From: Heyndrickxia sporothermodurans
GTDB lineage: Bacteria; Bacillota; Bacilli; Bacillales; Bacillaceae_C
Direction of reading: 5' to 3'
Length of the DNA stretch: 64,000 nucleotides
Assembly (NCBI GenBank): GCA_016756695.1
Contig: CP066701.1
Location: forward strand, 2,552,001-2,616,000
Part shown: positions 24,515 to 34,586 of the stretch, piece after piece
How positions within the stretch are numbered: the stretch's first letter is position 1
Layout: every line of letters starts with the position of its first letter
The notes under the pieces: model-generated
Told to the model about the DNA's origin: nothing
Database searches by the model: none
The model's input: only the letters and a program-made list of their open reading frames with translations
Translations under genes and position numbers: made by a program

Positions 24515-26640
24515 GCAGCAAACAAAATTATCCGAACAAGAAATGAAAACATATCGTGTTCAAGGATTCACTTGTACAAACTGTGCATCCATTTTTGAAA
24601 ATAATGTTAAAGAACTCCCTGGAGTTCAGGATGCGAAAGTAAACTTTGGAGCATCTAAAGTTTATGTTAAAGGAAATACAACGATTGAAGAACTAGAAAA
24701 AGCAGGAGCATTTGAAAATTTAAAAATTCGGAATGAAAAAGAACAGAGAGTAGAACGTGAACCTTTCTGGAAGCAAAAAGAAAACATTAAAGTATATATT
24801 TCAGCGTTATTACTTGTGATTAGTTGGTTTTTAGGGGAGCAATACGGAGAAGAGCATATTCTTCCGACAACTGGTTATGCAGCATCCATTTTAATTGGTG
24901 GATATTCGCTATTTATTAAAGGTCTTAAAAATTTAAGCAGATTAAATTTCGATATGAATACGTTGATGACTATTGCCATTCTAGGAGCTTGCAGTAATTG
25001 GTGAATGGGGTGAAGGAGCAACCGTTGTTATTCTCTTTGCTGTCAGTGAAGCCTTAGAGCGTTATTCAATGGATAAAGCTCGCCAATCCATTGAATCATT
25101 GATGGATATTGCTCCAAAAGAAGCGTTAATTCGCCGTGGAAATGCAGAAATGACGGTTCATGTTGAAGATATTAAAGTTGGCGATATTATGATTGTAAAG
25201 CCTGGTCAAAAATTGGCGATGGATGGAACTGTAATTAAAGGTACATCTACGTTAAATCAAGCTGCCATTACAGGGGAAAGTGTTCCAGTAAATAAAACAG
25301 TTGATGATGAAGTCTTTGCAGGAACTTTAAATGAAGAAGGGTTGCTTGAAGTTAAAGTAACAAAACGAGTGGAAGATACCACTCTTTCAAAAATCATTCA
25401 TCTGGTCGAAGAAGCTCAAGCAGAACGAGCACCCTCTCAAGCGTTCGTTGATAAATTTGCGAAATACTATACACCAGCTATTATCATCTTGGCTCTTTTA
25501 ATCGCTGTTGTTCCGCCATTGCTATTTGGTGGTGATTGGAGTGAATGGATTTATCAAGGTTTAGCTGTATTAGTGGTTGGCTGTCCGTGTGCTTTAGTTG
25601 TTTCAACGCCAGTGGCTGTTGTTACTGCAATAGGAAATGCTGCAAAAAATGGTGTTTTAATTAAAGGTGGTATTCATTTAGAACAAGCAGGAGCCCTTAA
25701 AGCCATTGCTTTTGATAAAACAGGAACATTAACAAAAGGTATTCCTGCTGTAACAGACATCGTAACGTATAGTGGGAATGAAAATGAATTGATGACTATA
25801 ACAGCAGCCATTGAAAAAGGTTCGCAACATCCACTTGCTTCAGCGATTATACGAAAAGCAGAAGAAAATGAATTAAATTTTAATGGTGTGACGATTGAAG
25901 AATTCCAATCTATTACTGGTAAAGGCGTAAAAGCCAAAGTAAATAATGTTATGTATTATGTAGGAAGTCCAAATTTGTTTGAAGAATTGCATCAATCGAT
26001 TGAAAGTGATAGAAAACAAAAGATTACTGAAATGCAAACCCAAGGAAAAACTGTAATGGTGTTAGGAACCGAAGAAGAAATCCTTTCATTAATTGCCGTA
26101 GCAGATGAAATGAGAGAATCTTCAAAAGAAGTGATCAGTAAATTGAACAATATAGGAATTGAAACAGTGATGCTGACAGGCGATAACAAACGAACTGCCA
26201 CAGCCATTGGAAAACAAGTCGGTGTTTCTGATATTAAAGCTGATTTATTACCAGAAGATAAGCTGAATTTCATTAAAAAACTTCGTTCAAAGCATCAAAA
26301 TGTAGCAATGGTTGGGGATGGCGTGAATGATGCGCCAGCGCTTGCGGCTTCCACGGTTGGTGTGGCGATGGGTGGTGCTGGGACTGATACAGCACTAGAA
26401 ACAGCTGATATTGCCTTAATGTCTGATGATTTAAGTAAATTGCCATATACCATCAAATTGAGCCGTAAGGCTTTAGTGATCATCAAGCAAAACATTACCT
26501 TCTCTTTAGCGATTAAATTAGTCGCATTATTGTTGGTTATGCCTGGTTGGTTAACGCTATGGATAGCGATATTTGCCGATATGGGAGCAACATTACTTGT
26601 AACACTAAACAGTTTAAGGTTATTGAAAGTTAAAGAATAA
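24507..26640 (+). pseudogene. cadA: CadA cadmium-efflux P1B-ATPase, single-base frameshift
   Basis: Two frames together cover a full-length CadA of about 710 aa. The first has one heavy-metal domain (GFTCTNCASIFENNV) and the first membrane segments. An extra T in AGCTTGCAG at 24989-24990 ends it at NW-stop; removing it restores [17 protein letters not shown]. The second part has the actuator TGESVPV, the membrane metal site [10 protein letters not shown], the phosphorylation site [16 protein letters not shown] and [12 protein letters not shown]. The gene exports Cd, Zn and Pb when intact. The lesion may be recent or an error. Confidence 0.88.
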
Positions 26641-26722
26641 AAATTTAAATCTGAACTAAGCACCTTTTGTGGAATAAGGCGAATTGAAACTTTATTTTAA
26701 AATTAAATGCTTAATTATTAAC

Positions 26723-26757
26723 TCCATTTTGATCAATCTTTTTTCAAAATGGGGTTT
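26723..26757 (+). terminator. Terminator of cadCA
   Basis: Stem CCATTTTGA / TCAAAATGG followed by GGTTTTT, within the right end of the inner transposon. Confidence 0.75.
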
Positions 26758-26901
26758 TTGTATTTGTTGATAAATAAGGTTTAATGACATTTTTTAATCA
26801 ATCTTTATTACAAAACTACACCCTTTTCATAAATTGATGTGCAAAATAACACTTGAAATATACGCAAATTATCGGTCAAAGTTACAGTCTACTATACTTG
26901 T

Positions 26902-26930
26902 ATCAATAGAGTACACTCTATTGATATATA
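26902..26930. promoter_or_regulatory. Candidate res subsite of the Tn1546-like element
   Basis: Near-perfect palindrome TATCAATAGAGT / ACTCTATTGATA with a 2-nt centre, lying between the inner transposon and tnpA. It has the size and symmetry of a resolvase dimer site. Two direct repeats AATTGAACTAATTA follow at about 26930-26957. Confidence 0.55.
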
Positions 26931-26988
26931 ATTGAACTAATTAATTGAACTAATTAACTGAATAATTATGGAAATGGGATGATACTGA

Positions 26989-29955
26989 ATGAAAATTGCG
27001 AGAGGTAGAGAATTGCTTACACTGGAACAGAGGCAGGATTTTATGCAAATCCCTGAAGATGAATGGATATTGGGGACCTACTTCACTTTTTCCAAACGGG
27101 ATTTAGAAATAGTTAATAAGCGAAGGAGAGAAGAAAACCGTTTAGGGTTTGCTGTTCAATTAGCTGTTCTTCGGTATCCCGGTTGGCCATACACTCATAT
27201 CAAAAGCATCCCGGAATCAGTCATACATTATATATCGAAACAAATCGGTGCCACTCCATCTTCGATTAGTCTTTATCCTCAAAGAGAAAATACACTTTGG
27301 GATCATTTGAAAGAACTTCGAAGTGAATACGACTTTGTAACTTTTACTCTAAGAGAATATCGAATAGCATTTAAGCATCTTCATCAATTAGCTTTTGAAA
27401 ATGGCGATGCCATACATCTACTACATGAATGTATAGATTTTCTAAGAAAAAACAAAATCATACTGCCTGCTATTACTACACTTGAAAGAATGGTGTGGGA
27501 GGCAAGGGCAATGGCTGAAAAGAAACTGTTTAATACTGTTAGTCAATCTCTTACAAATGAACAAAAAGGAAAGCTTGAAGAGATCATTACTTCGCAGCAT
27601 CCATCCGAATCCAATAAAACGATATTGGGTTGGTTAAAGGAACCGCCGGGTCATCCTTCACCCGAAACATTTCTAAAAGTAATAGAACGACTCGAATACA
27701 TACGAGGAATGGAATTAGAAACGGTACAAATTAGTCATTTGCATCGCAATCGCCTGTTACAACTATCTCGCTTAGGCTCAAGATATGAGCCATATGCATT
27801 CCGTGACTTTCAAGAAAATAAGCGATATTCGATATTAACCGTCTATTTATTACATCTTACTCAAGAGTTAACGGATAAAGCTTTTGAAATTCATGATAGA
27901 CAAATACTTAGTCTGTTATCAAAAAGCCGTAAGGCTCAAGAGGAAATTCAGAAACAAAACGGTAAAAAGCTGAATGAGAAAGTTATACACTTTACGAACA
28001 TCGGACAAGCTTTAATCAAAGCAAAACAGGAAAAATTAGACGTTTTTGAGGTTTTAGAATCCGTTATCGAATGGAATTCTTTTGTCTCTTCGGTTGAAGA
28101 AGCCCAGGAGCTTGCACGCCCTGCTGATTATGATTATTTAGACTTACTGCAAAAACGATTTTATTCACTTAGAAAATATACGCCAACGCTATTAAGGGTA
28201 CTGGAATTTCATTCTACAAAGGCAAATGAACCACTTTTACAAGCCGTAGAGATTATCTGAGGAATGAACGAATCCGGGAAGCGAAAAGTGCCTGATGACT
28301 CACCTGTGGATTTTATTTCAAAACGATGGAAAAAGCATTTATACGAGGATGATGGTACAACAATTAATCGTCATTACTATGAAATGGCTGTTTTAACAGA
28401 ACTTCGGGAGCATGTTCGTGCGGGAGATGTTTCCATTGTTGGCAGCAGACAATATAGAGATTTTGAGGAATATTTGTTTTCAGAAGATAAATGGAGTCAA
28501 ACGAAGGAGAATACAAGATTATCAGTTAGTTTATCATTCGAAGATTATATAACAGAGAGAACCAGCAGTCTTAATGAAAGGTTAAAGTGGTTAGCTGCCA
28601 ATTCCAACAAGTTGGATGGAGTTTCTCTTGAAAAAGGAAAGCTGTCACTTGCACGCTTAGAAAAAGATGTTCCAGAAGAAGCAAAAAAGTTTAGCGCAAG
28701 CCTTTATCAGATGCTACCAAGAATAAAACTAACCGATTTACTCATGGATGTGGCTCATATAACAAGATTTCATGAGCAATTCACTCATGCTTCCAATAAT
28801 CGAAAACCCGATAAGGAAGAAACGATCTTTATCATGGCTGCCCTTTTAGGAATGGGAATGAATATCGGATTGAGTAAAATGGCTGAAGCTACACCCGGAC
28901 TTACATATAAGCAACTAGCCAATGTGTCTCAATGGCGTATGTATGAAGATGCCATGAATAAAGCCCAAGCCATATTAGTAAACTTTCATCATAAATTACA
29001 ATTGCCTTTCTATTGGGGCGACGGTACAACATCTTCGTCAGATGGTATGAGAATGCAGCTAGGTGTTTCATCACTACATGCAGATGCAAATCCACATTAT
29101 GGAACTGGAAAAGGAGCCACCATCTACCGATTTACAAGTGATCAATTCTCTTCTTACTACACAAAGATCATTCATACTAATTCAAGAGATGCGATTCATG
29201 TTTTGGATGGTTTGTTACATCATGAGACGGATCTAAACATAGAGGAGCATTATACAGACACGGCCGGTTACACGGACCAAATATTCGGACTGACTCATTT
29301 ATTAGGATTTAAATTTGCCCCAAGAATAAGGGATTTATCGGACTCAAAATTATTTACGATAGATAAAGCAAGTGAGTATCCAAAACTAGAAGCCATTTTA
29401 CGTGGACAAATAAATACAAAGGTCATTAAAGAAAATTATGAGGATGTTTTGCGATTAGCTCATTCTATAAGGGAGGGAACAGTTTCAGCATCCCTTATTA
29501 TGGGGAAGCTAGGTTCCTATTCAAGACAAAACAGCTTAGCTACAGCCTTACGTGAGATGGGCCGAATAGAAAAAACGATCTTTATTTTGAATTATATATC
29601 GGATGAATCATTAAGAAGAAAAATACAAAGAGGATTGAATAAAGGAGAAGCCATGAATGGGTTGGCAAGAGCTATTTTCTTCGGAAAACAAGGTGAGCTT
29701 AGAGAACGCACCATACAGCATCAATTGCAAAGGGCCAGTGCCTTAAACATAATCATTAATGCCATCATTATATGGAATACCTTACATCTAACAAAAGCAG
29801 TTGAATATCAAAAACAGGCTGATAGTTTTAATGAAGAATTATTGCACCATATGTCGCCTCTAGGTTGGGAACATATTAATTTACTAGGAGAATATCATTT
29901 TAATTCAGATAAAATGGTCTCGTTAGATTCTTTAAGACCATTAAAACTTTCTTAA
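26989..29955 (+). pseudogene. tnpA: Tn3-family transposase TnpA (Tn1546 type), one nonsense codon
   Basis: The 988 codons match the Tn1546 transposase length. The N-terminal DUF4158-like part (YFTFSKRDLEIVNKRRREEN, FAVQLAVLRYPGWP) and the DDE-Tn3 domain (WGDGTTSSSDGMRM with the first Asp, HYTDTAGYTDQIFGL with the second Asp, FFGKQGELRERTIQHQLQRA with the Glu) are all readable in a single frame. The only lesion is TGA at 28258-28260. Reinitiation at ATG 28264 could give the 563-aa C-terminal half, but the DNA-binding half would be separate. It is probably inactive. Confidence 0.92.
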
Positions 29956-29991
29956 CGTTGTTAAAAATGGGGGAATCGTCCCGAAAATGTG

Positions 29992-30029
29992 CTTAGCGTT
30001 GTAAATCCGCATTTTCCTGACGGTACCCC
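29992..30029. repeat. Right terminal inverted repeat of Tn1546-like element
   Basis: 38 bp; read inward it starts GGGGTACCGTCAGGAAAATG. From memory this differs from the Tn1546 repeat at one base (GGGGTAGCG). The following AAGAA may be one copy of a 5-bp target duplication. Confidence 0.9.
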
Positions 30030-30106
30030 AAGAAGGAGAAATCGTTTAATGGGTATGATAAAATAAATATTGTAGGAAACAAGGAAAATGGAAGGGTGCG
30101 AAAGCA

Positions 30107-30544
30107 GTGTACTTTGTAGATCGGGAAAAAATCGAAACAACTTTACATTATATGGAGAACCGACTCCAGCTTTTAAATACAACTGAAAAATGGGAAACAG
30201 AACTTGAAAAATGCGCATTAGAAAGAATTGCCCATACAATAATTGAATCAATCCTTGATGTCGGCAACTCCATGATCGACGGTTTTATTATGAGAGATCC
30301 AGGCAGTTATGAAGATATAATTGACATCTTGCTTGATGAGAAAGTAATTAACGAAGAAATGGCAAAAGGATTAATGGAAATCATCATGTACCGAAAAATC
30401 CTTGTACAGCAATACATATCTATCGACCATGAAGAAATGAGTAAAATATTTTTAACGAATAAAAAAACACTTTCACACTTTGCTCCAAGTGTAAGAACCT
30501 ATTTAGAAAATGAACTAGGACCAGTTTCCGCATTTAAAAATTAA
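30107..30544 (+). CDS. yutE: DUF86 / HepT-like protein YutE
   Basis: A 145-aa helical protein. GTG 30107 follows GAAGGGTG. The HepT/DUF86 features are an N-terminal helix pair and the RxxxxxY-type region: MAKGLMEIIMYRKILVQQYI, matching the RNILVH-type motif of HepT toxins. In B. subtilis yutE lies in the same place before yutF. No MntA-like antitoxin partner is adjacent, so toxin activity is doubtful. It is the first core gene after the transposon end, 78 nt away, so its native upstream region may have been replaced. Confidence 0.82.
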   Translation: MYFVDREKIETTLHYMENRLQLLNTTEKWETELEKCALERIAHTIIESILDVGNSMIDGFIMRDPGSYEDIIDILLDEKVINEEMAKGLMEIIMYRKILVQQYISIDHEEMSKIFLTNKKTLSHFAPSVRTYLENELGPVSAFKN

Positions 30545-30572
30545 AACGCTATCCTTCTGGAAGCGTTTTTTT
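30542..30572 (+). terminator. yutE terminator
   Basis: Stem AAAACGCT / AGCGTTTT followed by further Ts, overlapping the stop codon. Confidence 0.8.
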
Positions 30573-30629
30573 TCAAGAATTGAATTTTAAATTTGATTAG
30601 CCGGAAAAACAATTTAGAAGTACTGAGCA

Positions 30630-30745
30630 GCCTGAATACACGTAGACTCCTGCGGGAAAAGTGAGGTATGTGAGACCCCGCAGTGAGGTACGAGCGAGGA
30701 GGCTCACAACTCACCCGCAGAAAGCGAAGTGTATTGAGGCTGCGG
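30630..30745. repeat. Bacillaceae GC-rich intergenic repeat
   Basis: GC-rich block containing GACTCCTGCGGGAA, GAGACCCCGCAGTGAGG and GCGAGGAGGCTCAC, ending with GAAGCGTATT-like CGAAGTGTATTGAGG. It has strong internal complementarity and stands out from the AT-rich surroundings. Related copies lie at 31560-31680 (decayed) and 43560-43690 (inverted). Such elements are scattered in many Bacillaceae genomes. Confidence 0.75.
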
Positions 30746-30776
30746 GTTATTGAGAATGAAAGAAAGGATAGAAAAC

Positions 30777-31541
30777 ATGAAACAATATAAAGGATATTTA
30801 ATTGATTTAGATGGAACGATGTATCGTGGCAGTGAAAAAATTGATGCTGCCGGCGATTTTATTCATCGACTAAAGGCAAAAGGAATTCCATATCTTTTTG
30901 TAACGAATAACTCATCAAGAACACCTGAACAGGTAGCAAAAAAATTATGTGATTTTGATATACCTGCACAAGCTAATCAAGTCTTTACAACTTCAATGGC
31001 TACTGCCGAATACATATATAAGCAAAAAAAAGACGGTACCGTTTATGCAATTGGAGAAGAAGGCTTAAAAACGGCATTAAAAAATAAAGGATTACAATTT
31101 AACGATACCAATCCCGATTTTGTCGTCGTTGGAATCGACCGTGAAATTAATTACGAAAAATTAGCATTAGCTTGTTTAGCCGTTCGAAATGGAGCTACAT
31201 TTATTTCAACGAATGCAGATATCGCATTACCGACGGAACGAGGCTTCTTACCGGGGAATGGTTCAATAACATCAGTAATTACTGTATCTACCCAAACAGA
31301 ACCAATATTTATTGGAAAACCTGAATCCATAATCATGGACCAAGCATTAGCCTATTTAGGCACAAATAAAGAAGAGACAATCATGGTTGGCGATTTTTAC
31401 GATACAGATATTCTAGCTGGAATGAGAGCGGGAATGGATACTCTCCTCGTTCATACCGGAGTTACAACGAAGGAAGCTCTATTGGAAAAAGACAAACAAC
31501 CGACATATACAGTTAATTCCCTAGATGAATGGGAATTGTAA
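30777..31541 (+). CDS. yutF: HAD-family phosphatase YutF (NagD-like)
   Basis: A 254-aa haloacid dehalogenase-type hydrolase. ATG 30777 has GAAAGGAT upstream. Motifs are LIDLDGTMYRG (nucleophile Asp and acid/base Asp), VTNNSSRTPE (motif II Thr), GKPESIIMDQAL (Lys) and VGDFYDTDILAGMRAGMDT (motif IV). The C2-type cap places it in the NagD/p-nitrophenyl phosphatase group. The natural substrate is probably a small phosphoester such as a nucleotide or sugar phosphate. Synteny with yutE and yutG supports the name. Confidence 0.9.
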   Translation: MKQYKGYLIDLDGTMYRGSEKIDAAGDFIHRLKAKGIPYLFVTNNSSRTPEQVAKKLCDFDIPAQANQVFTTSMATAEYIYKQKKDGTVYAIGEEGLKTALKNKGLQFNDTNPDFVVVGIDREINYEKLALACLAVRNGATFISTNADIALPTERGFLPGNGSITSVITVSTQTEPIFIGKPESIIMDQALAYLGTNKEETIMVGDFYDTDILAGMRAGMDTLLVHTGVTTKEALLEKDKQPTYTVNSLDEWEL

Positions 31542-31559
31542 GAATAAACCAATAAATAG

Positions 31560-31680
31560 TTCCTTTCCGCTACAGGCACCAGCTTTTTCGCGGTATCCTT
31601 TCGATTCGGATATCGTCCTTCCTCTATCCCATAGGAGTTTGATGCCTTTTTGCTCCAATGGAAAAACAGGATTCGGGAAG
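31560..31680. repeat. Degraded copy of the GC-rich intergenic repeat
   Basis: TTCCTTTCCGCTACAGGCACC and TTGCTCCAATGGAAAAACAG flank a mutated centre; the same borders are seen at 43560-43700. It lies between the converging yutF and yutG. Confidence 0.55.
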
Positions 31681-31754
31681 ATAAGGACAAGTAAAATAAA
31701 TGAAATGCCAAAAAGAATGAGCGTACATTTACCCAAAAATGTACGCTTCCACTT

Positions 31755-32255
31755 TCAATCCTCATCAACTGCTCGGTGTGCCAATCTACTTGATGCTGCA
31801 GCAGCAATGGCCCCAACGATATCATCCAAAAAAGTATGACAATCTCCTGAGGAATGATCATTTAATTTTTGCAGAATACCTGGTTTTTGCTTATCGATGT
31901 ATCCGTAATTAGTAAAACCAATCGATCCATACACATTCACAATGGAAAAGGCTAAAATTTCGTCCACTCCGTACAGACTTTCATCTACTTCAATGATGGA
32001 TTGTAATGGTTCATCAAGCAACTTTTTTTCTGCCAAAATATCCAATTGAATACCTGTTAATATGGCATTTTGCACTTCCCGCTTTGATAAAACACGATTA
32101 ATATTTTCGATACAATCCTCTATTTGTAAGTCAGGATGATATTTTTGCTGTAAAAACATGACCAATTCAGCAATATCTTCAATAGTAACTCCACGTTTAT
32201 TTAGCCATTCTCTAGCCGTTTTTTCTGATAAGGTCATTTTTGGATTATTTGTCAT
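31755..32255 (-). CDS. yutG: Phosphatidylglycerophosphatase A-like protein YutG
   Basis: A 166-aa protein of the PgpA-related family: TAREWLNKRGVTIEDIAELV, DGxxx-like VDEILAFSIVNVYGSIGFT, and the C-terminal HTFLDDIVGAIAAAASSRLAHR. The LDD motif near the end resembles the acidic site of PgpA. In B. subtilis yutG follows yutF, and the soluble protein lacks the membrane helices of enterobacterial PgpA. Activity on phosphatidylglycerophosphate is likely but inferred. It converges with yutF. Confidence 0.85.
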   Translation of the reverse strand: MTNNPKMTLSEKTAREWLNKRGVTIEDIAELVMFLQQKYHPDLQIEDCIENINRVLSKREVQNAILTGIQLDILAEKKLLDEPLQSIIEVDESLYGVDEILAFSIVNVYGSIGFTNYGYIDKQKPGILQKLNDHSSGDCHTFLDDIVGAIAAAASSRLAHRAVDED

Positions 32256-32363
32256 AGCAATTCACCTTTTCTTTCGTATTTGATAAAAACAAAACAATGA
32301 GTTTAAATCCCTTATTTCATCATATATATTATTACTGGCAACTTTGATGAAAGGGGGAAGATC

Positions 32364-33368
32364 ATGTCAGTTGATATTCTTAAAAAGTTTTTCAACGTCC
32401 AAGTCGAAAATTCATTCCTAGATGGGAAGTTCATTCGGTACATGGCAAATGATTCTATTTATACTCTCATTCCCGTCACTAATGTTAAAGAGGACGTACT
32501 TGTCGAATTATACGAAATGTCTGAGCATATAGCAGGTATGGGTGACAAGTATACTTCAAGATTTGTTCTCTCAACCGAAAACAAATACCTCATTACTTCA
32601 AATGAAGAGGATTATGTGTTGCTTCAAAATAAATCATCATCATTGCCGCGTCATATAAATTATGGAAGAAAACTTGCCAAGTTTCACTACCGAGGAAGGT
32701 CAATTCAAACCAATATTGAACATGTCAGTCGCGTAGGTCAGTGGAAATCATTTTGGGAAACCCGTCTAGATCAAATGGAAAAAGCTTGGTACCAATTAGT
32801 ACAAGAACATCCTGATCAGGAATTTGAGCATTTATTCGTTGATTCATTTCCTTATTATATGGGTGTATGTGAAAATGCGATTCAATATCTCGTCGATACT
32901 GAAATAGATGATTCACCAGTTCAAATTGATACCGGAACGGTTTGCCATGAACGTTTCAATAAAAATTCATGGGGAAAGAACCAATGGATTCGTAATCCAT
33001 TTGACTGGGTTTTTGATCATCCGAGCAGAGATATTGCCGAATGGATTCGTGATCAATATTTTCGCAACAAACGAACATTTTTACCAGATGTTCAAGATTT
33101 TTTAAGAAGCTATCAATCCGTTACACCACTTTCACCCTTTTCCTGGAGGCTTTTGTATGCTCGTTTATTATTTCCACTTCATTATTTTGAATGCATAGAA
33201 GAATATTTTATTACTAATTCTGAACAGCATCAAAAACATTTGGAGGAAAGATTAAGAAAGTATATGAGGGATTCAGTCGAATATGAAAAATTTTTAAGTG
33301 ACTTTTTTCAGATAGCAGAAGTTTCGGGAAGGTTAAATGTTCCTGTAGTTGATTGGTTAATAAGTTAG
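32364..33368 (+). CDS. yutH: Spore coat-associated protein YutH
   Basis: A 334-aa protein with a CotS/YutH kinase-like fold: LPRHINYGRKLAKFHYRGRS (the small-lobe/hinge region), then IDTGTVCHERFNKNSWG (degenerate catalytic loop) and PFDWVFDHPSRDIAEWIRDQ (DFG-like region). The family includes CotI, CotS and YutH, which associate with the inner spore coat. The gene is transcribed alone, divergent from yutG and convergent with yutI. Whether it phosphorylates anything is unknown; the catalytic residues are not canonical. Confidence 0.88.
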   Translation: MSVDILKKFFNVQVENSFLDGKFIRYMANDSIYTLIPVTNVKEDVLVELYEMSEHIAGMGDKYTSRFVLSTENKYLITSNEEDYVLLQNKSSSLPRHINYGRKLAKFHYRGRSIQTNIEHVSRVGQWKSFWETRLDQMEKAWYQLVQEHPDQEFEHLFVDSFPYYMGVCENAIQYLVDTEIDDSPVQIDTGTVCHERFNKNSWGKNQWIRNPFDWVFDHPSRDIAEWIRDQYFRNKRTFLPDVQDFLRSYQSVTPLSPFSWRLLYARLLFPLHYFECIEEYFITNSEQHQKHLEERLRKYMRDSVEYEKFLSDFFQIAEVSGRLNVPVVDWLIS

Positions 33369-33384
33369 AAGGTTTTTTTTACAA

Positions 33385-33418
33385 AAATAAAAAGCGATTC
33401 AACTTGAATCGCTCTTAA
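33385..33418. terminator. Bidirectional terminator yutH/yutI
   Basis: Stem AGCGATTCAA / TTGAATCGCT between converging genes, with A/T runs on both sides. Confidence 0.75.
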
Positions 33419-33420
33419 TA

Positions 33421-33657
33421 TTAAAAAACTTGTTCTACTTCTACTACACCAGGAACCTCTTCGAATAATGCACGTTCAATACCGGCTTTAAGTGTAATAG
33501 TTGAACTTGGGCATGTACCGCATGCACCTAAAAGGCGAAGCTTAACAATCCCATCTTCAACATCGACTAACTCACAGTCGCCGCCATCACGTAATAAGAA
33601 CGGGCGTAATTTATCTAATACTTCTTGAACTTTTTCAATGATAGTTGGTTCTGACAT
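33421..33657 (-). CDS. yutI: NifU-like Fe-S scaffold protein YutI
   Basis: A 78-aa NifU C-terminal domain protein. ATG 33657 follows AAAGGAG. It contains [20 protein letters not shown] and the cluster-binding motif GACGTCPSS (CxxC). It acts as an Nfu-type carrier of [4Fe-4S] clusters to target enzymes. Small Nfu proteins of this length are standard in Bacillus. It lies near yuzD, yuzB and yutM, another Fe-S related protein. Confidence 0.93.
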   Translation of the reverse strand: MSEPTIIEKVQEVLDKLRPFLLRDGGDCELVDVEDGIVKLRLLGACGTCPSSTITLKAGIERALFEEVPGVVEVEQVF

Positions 33658-33792
33658 CGAATATCGACTCCTTTCCATACTCCTATTATAATCAGTAATT
33701 GAAAAAAAATCTATCTATCTAACTTCATTCGTTACCCCCTTTTCATTTTCCAAATGTTGTGTACAATAATAGAAAGGGGAGAATTAAATAAG

Positions 33793-34128
33793 ATGAAAAA
33801 ACAAGCGGAACTTATTATATACGGTGCAGAAATCATTTGTGCAAGCTGTGTGAATTTACCGTCTTCAAGGGACACATTTGAATGGTTAGAAGCGGCCATT
33901 TCTCGAAAATATCCAAATCAACCAGTTACGATGCGTTTAATTGATATTTATAATCCACCCGAAGAAGAAAGTGTTAAACGCTTTGCTGAGAAAGTAATTG
34001 AAGAGGATATGTTCTATCCTGTTGTTACATTGGAAGGTAAGATTGTTGGAGAAGGAAACCCACGATTAAAAACTATTTATGCCGAATTGGAAAAATACGG
34101 CTATTCGCCTGTGAACGAAGGTCTATAA
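33793..34128 (+). CDS. yuzD: DUF1462 thioredoxin-fold protein YuzD
   Basis: A 111-aa protein. ATG 33793 is chosen (AAAGGGGAG upstream) over ATG 33754. The fold is thioredoxin-like with ICASCVNLPSS (CxxC at the first helix), RLIDIYNPPEEE, VVTLEGKIVGEGNPRLKTIY. The CxxC suggests redox or metal binding. It is conserved next to yutI and yuzB in Bacillus. The biochemical role is not established. Confidence 0.88.
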   Translation: MKKQAELIIYGAEIICASCVNLPSSRDTFEWLEAAISRKYPNQPVTMRLIDIYNPPEEESVKRFAEKVIEEDMFYPVVTLEGKIVGEGNPRLKTIYAELEKYGYSPVNEGL

Positions 34129-34186
34129 TAATTGACTGTTAGGATGAAAAAGGGTAGGATAAACCTTGGTAGTGAGGTGACTATCT

Positions 34187-34423
34187 TTGAATCCTATAAT
34201 AGAGTTTTGTGCGAGCAATCTTGCAAGTGGAGCATTTAAGGCTCTTGAAATTCTAGAAGAAGATCCAAATCTGGATATTGTAGAATATAGCTGCTTAGAC
34301 TATTGCGATCTTTGTGGAATGGCACCTTTTGCGCTTGTAAATGGAGAATATGTAAAAGGTGAAACTTCAGAAGAGCTCGTCGAAAATATATATAAATATT
34401 TAGAAGAAAATCCGATGTTTTAA
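34187..34423 (+). CDS. yuzB: DUF1450 protein YuzB
   Basis: A 78-aa protein with a TTG start at 34187 behind GAGGTGA. Conserved cysteines appear as [10 protein letters not shown] and [20 protein letters not shown], the hallmark of YuzB-type small thioredoxin-like proteins (DUF1450). It is probably co-transcribed with yuzD, 58 nt downstream of it. A redox or Fe-S related role is suggested by the cysteines and by the neighbours yutI and yutM. Confidence 0.88.
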   Translation: MNPIIEFCASNLASGAFKALEILEEDPNLDIVEYSCLDYCDLCGMAPFALVNGEYVKGETSEELVENIYKYLEENPMF

Positions 34424-34586
34424 AAGCGAAAAGGGGGCTATTTATAGCCTCTTTTTCGTTTAACATTTATCATCAGACTATCAAAAGCGTAAAGGTTGAG
34501 TACAGTGTTTATAGGGTATATAATATAAAATAAATATTCAAATAAGCATAGAATGGATAGATAACATTTATTATGGAGGTGGAAAA

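Larger units (their letters stand above)
20856..26886. mobile_element. Tn552-like cadmium-resistance transposon, 6031 bp
   Basis: Ends start TGTCACTTT (20856) and, on the other strand, TGTAACTTT (26886). Each end has two copies of a transposase-site-like repeat (GTTATTTTGCAC, GTTATCTTGCAC at the left; the same motif inverted near 26840). The 7-bp duplication GTCTACT flanks it at 20849-20855 and 26887-26893. It carries an ATPase, a DDE transposase, a resolvase, cadC and cadA, the order of a Tn552-type module with cad cargo. It sits in the tnpR-tnpA intergenic region of the outer transposon. Confidence 0.9.
1..30029. mobile_element. Tn1546-like (Tn3-family) transposon carrying a spoVA2mob operon; left end outside window
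   Basis: The right boundary is a 38-bp terminal repeat at 29992-30029 that matches the Tn1546 type (inner end CTTAGCG, outer end CCCC). Just inside it lie a 988-codon tnpA and a divergent 191-aa tnpR, the same sizes I recall for Tn1546 ORF1 and ORF2. The cargo is sporulation and germination genes, as in the mobile element reported to raise spore heat resistance in B. subtilis. Core yut genes begin immediately after the repeat. No left repeat is visible, so the extent to position 1 is inferred from continuous accessory content. IS3, IS66, IS110 and a Tn552-like element are inserted within it. Confidence 0.72.

Noticed and set aside
30107..30544. yutE as a HepT/MntA toxin-antitoxin system
   Set aside because: No MntA-like nucleotidyltransferase gene is adjacent; the gene belongs to the conserved yut order.
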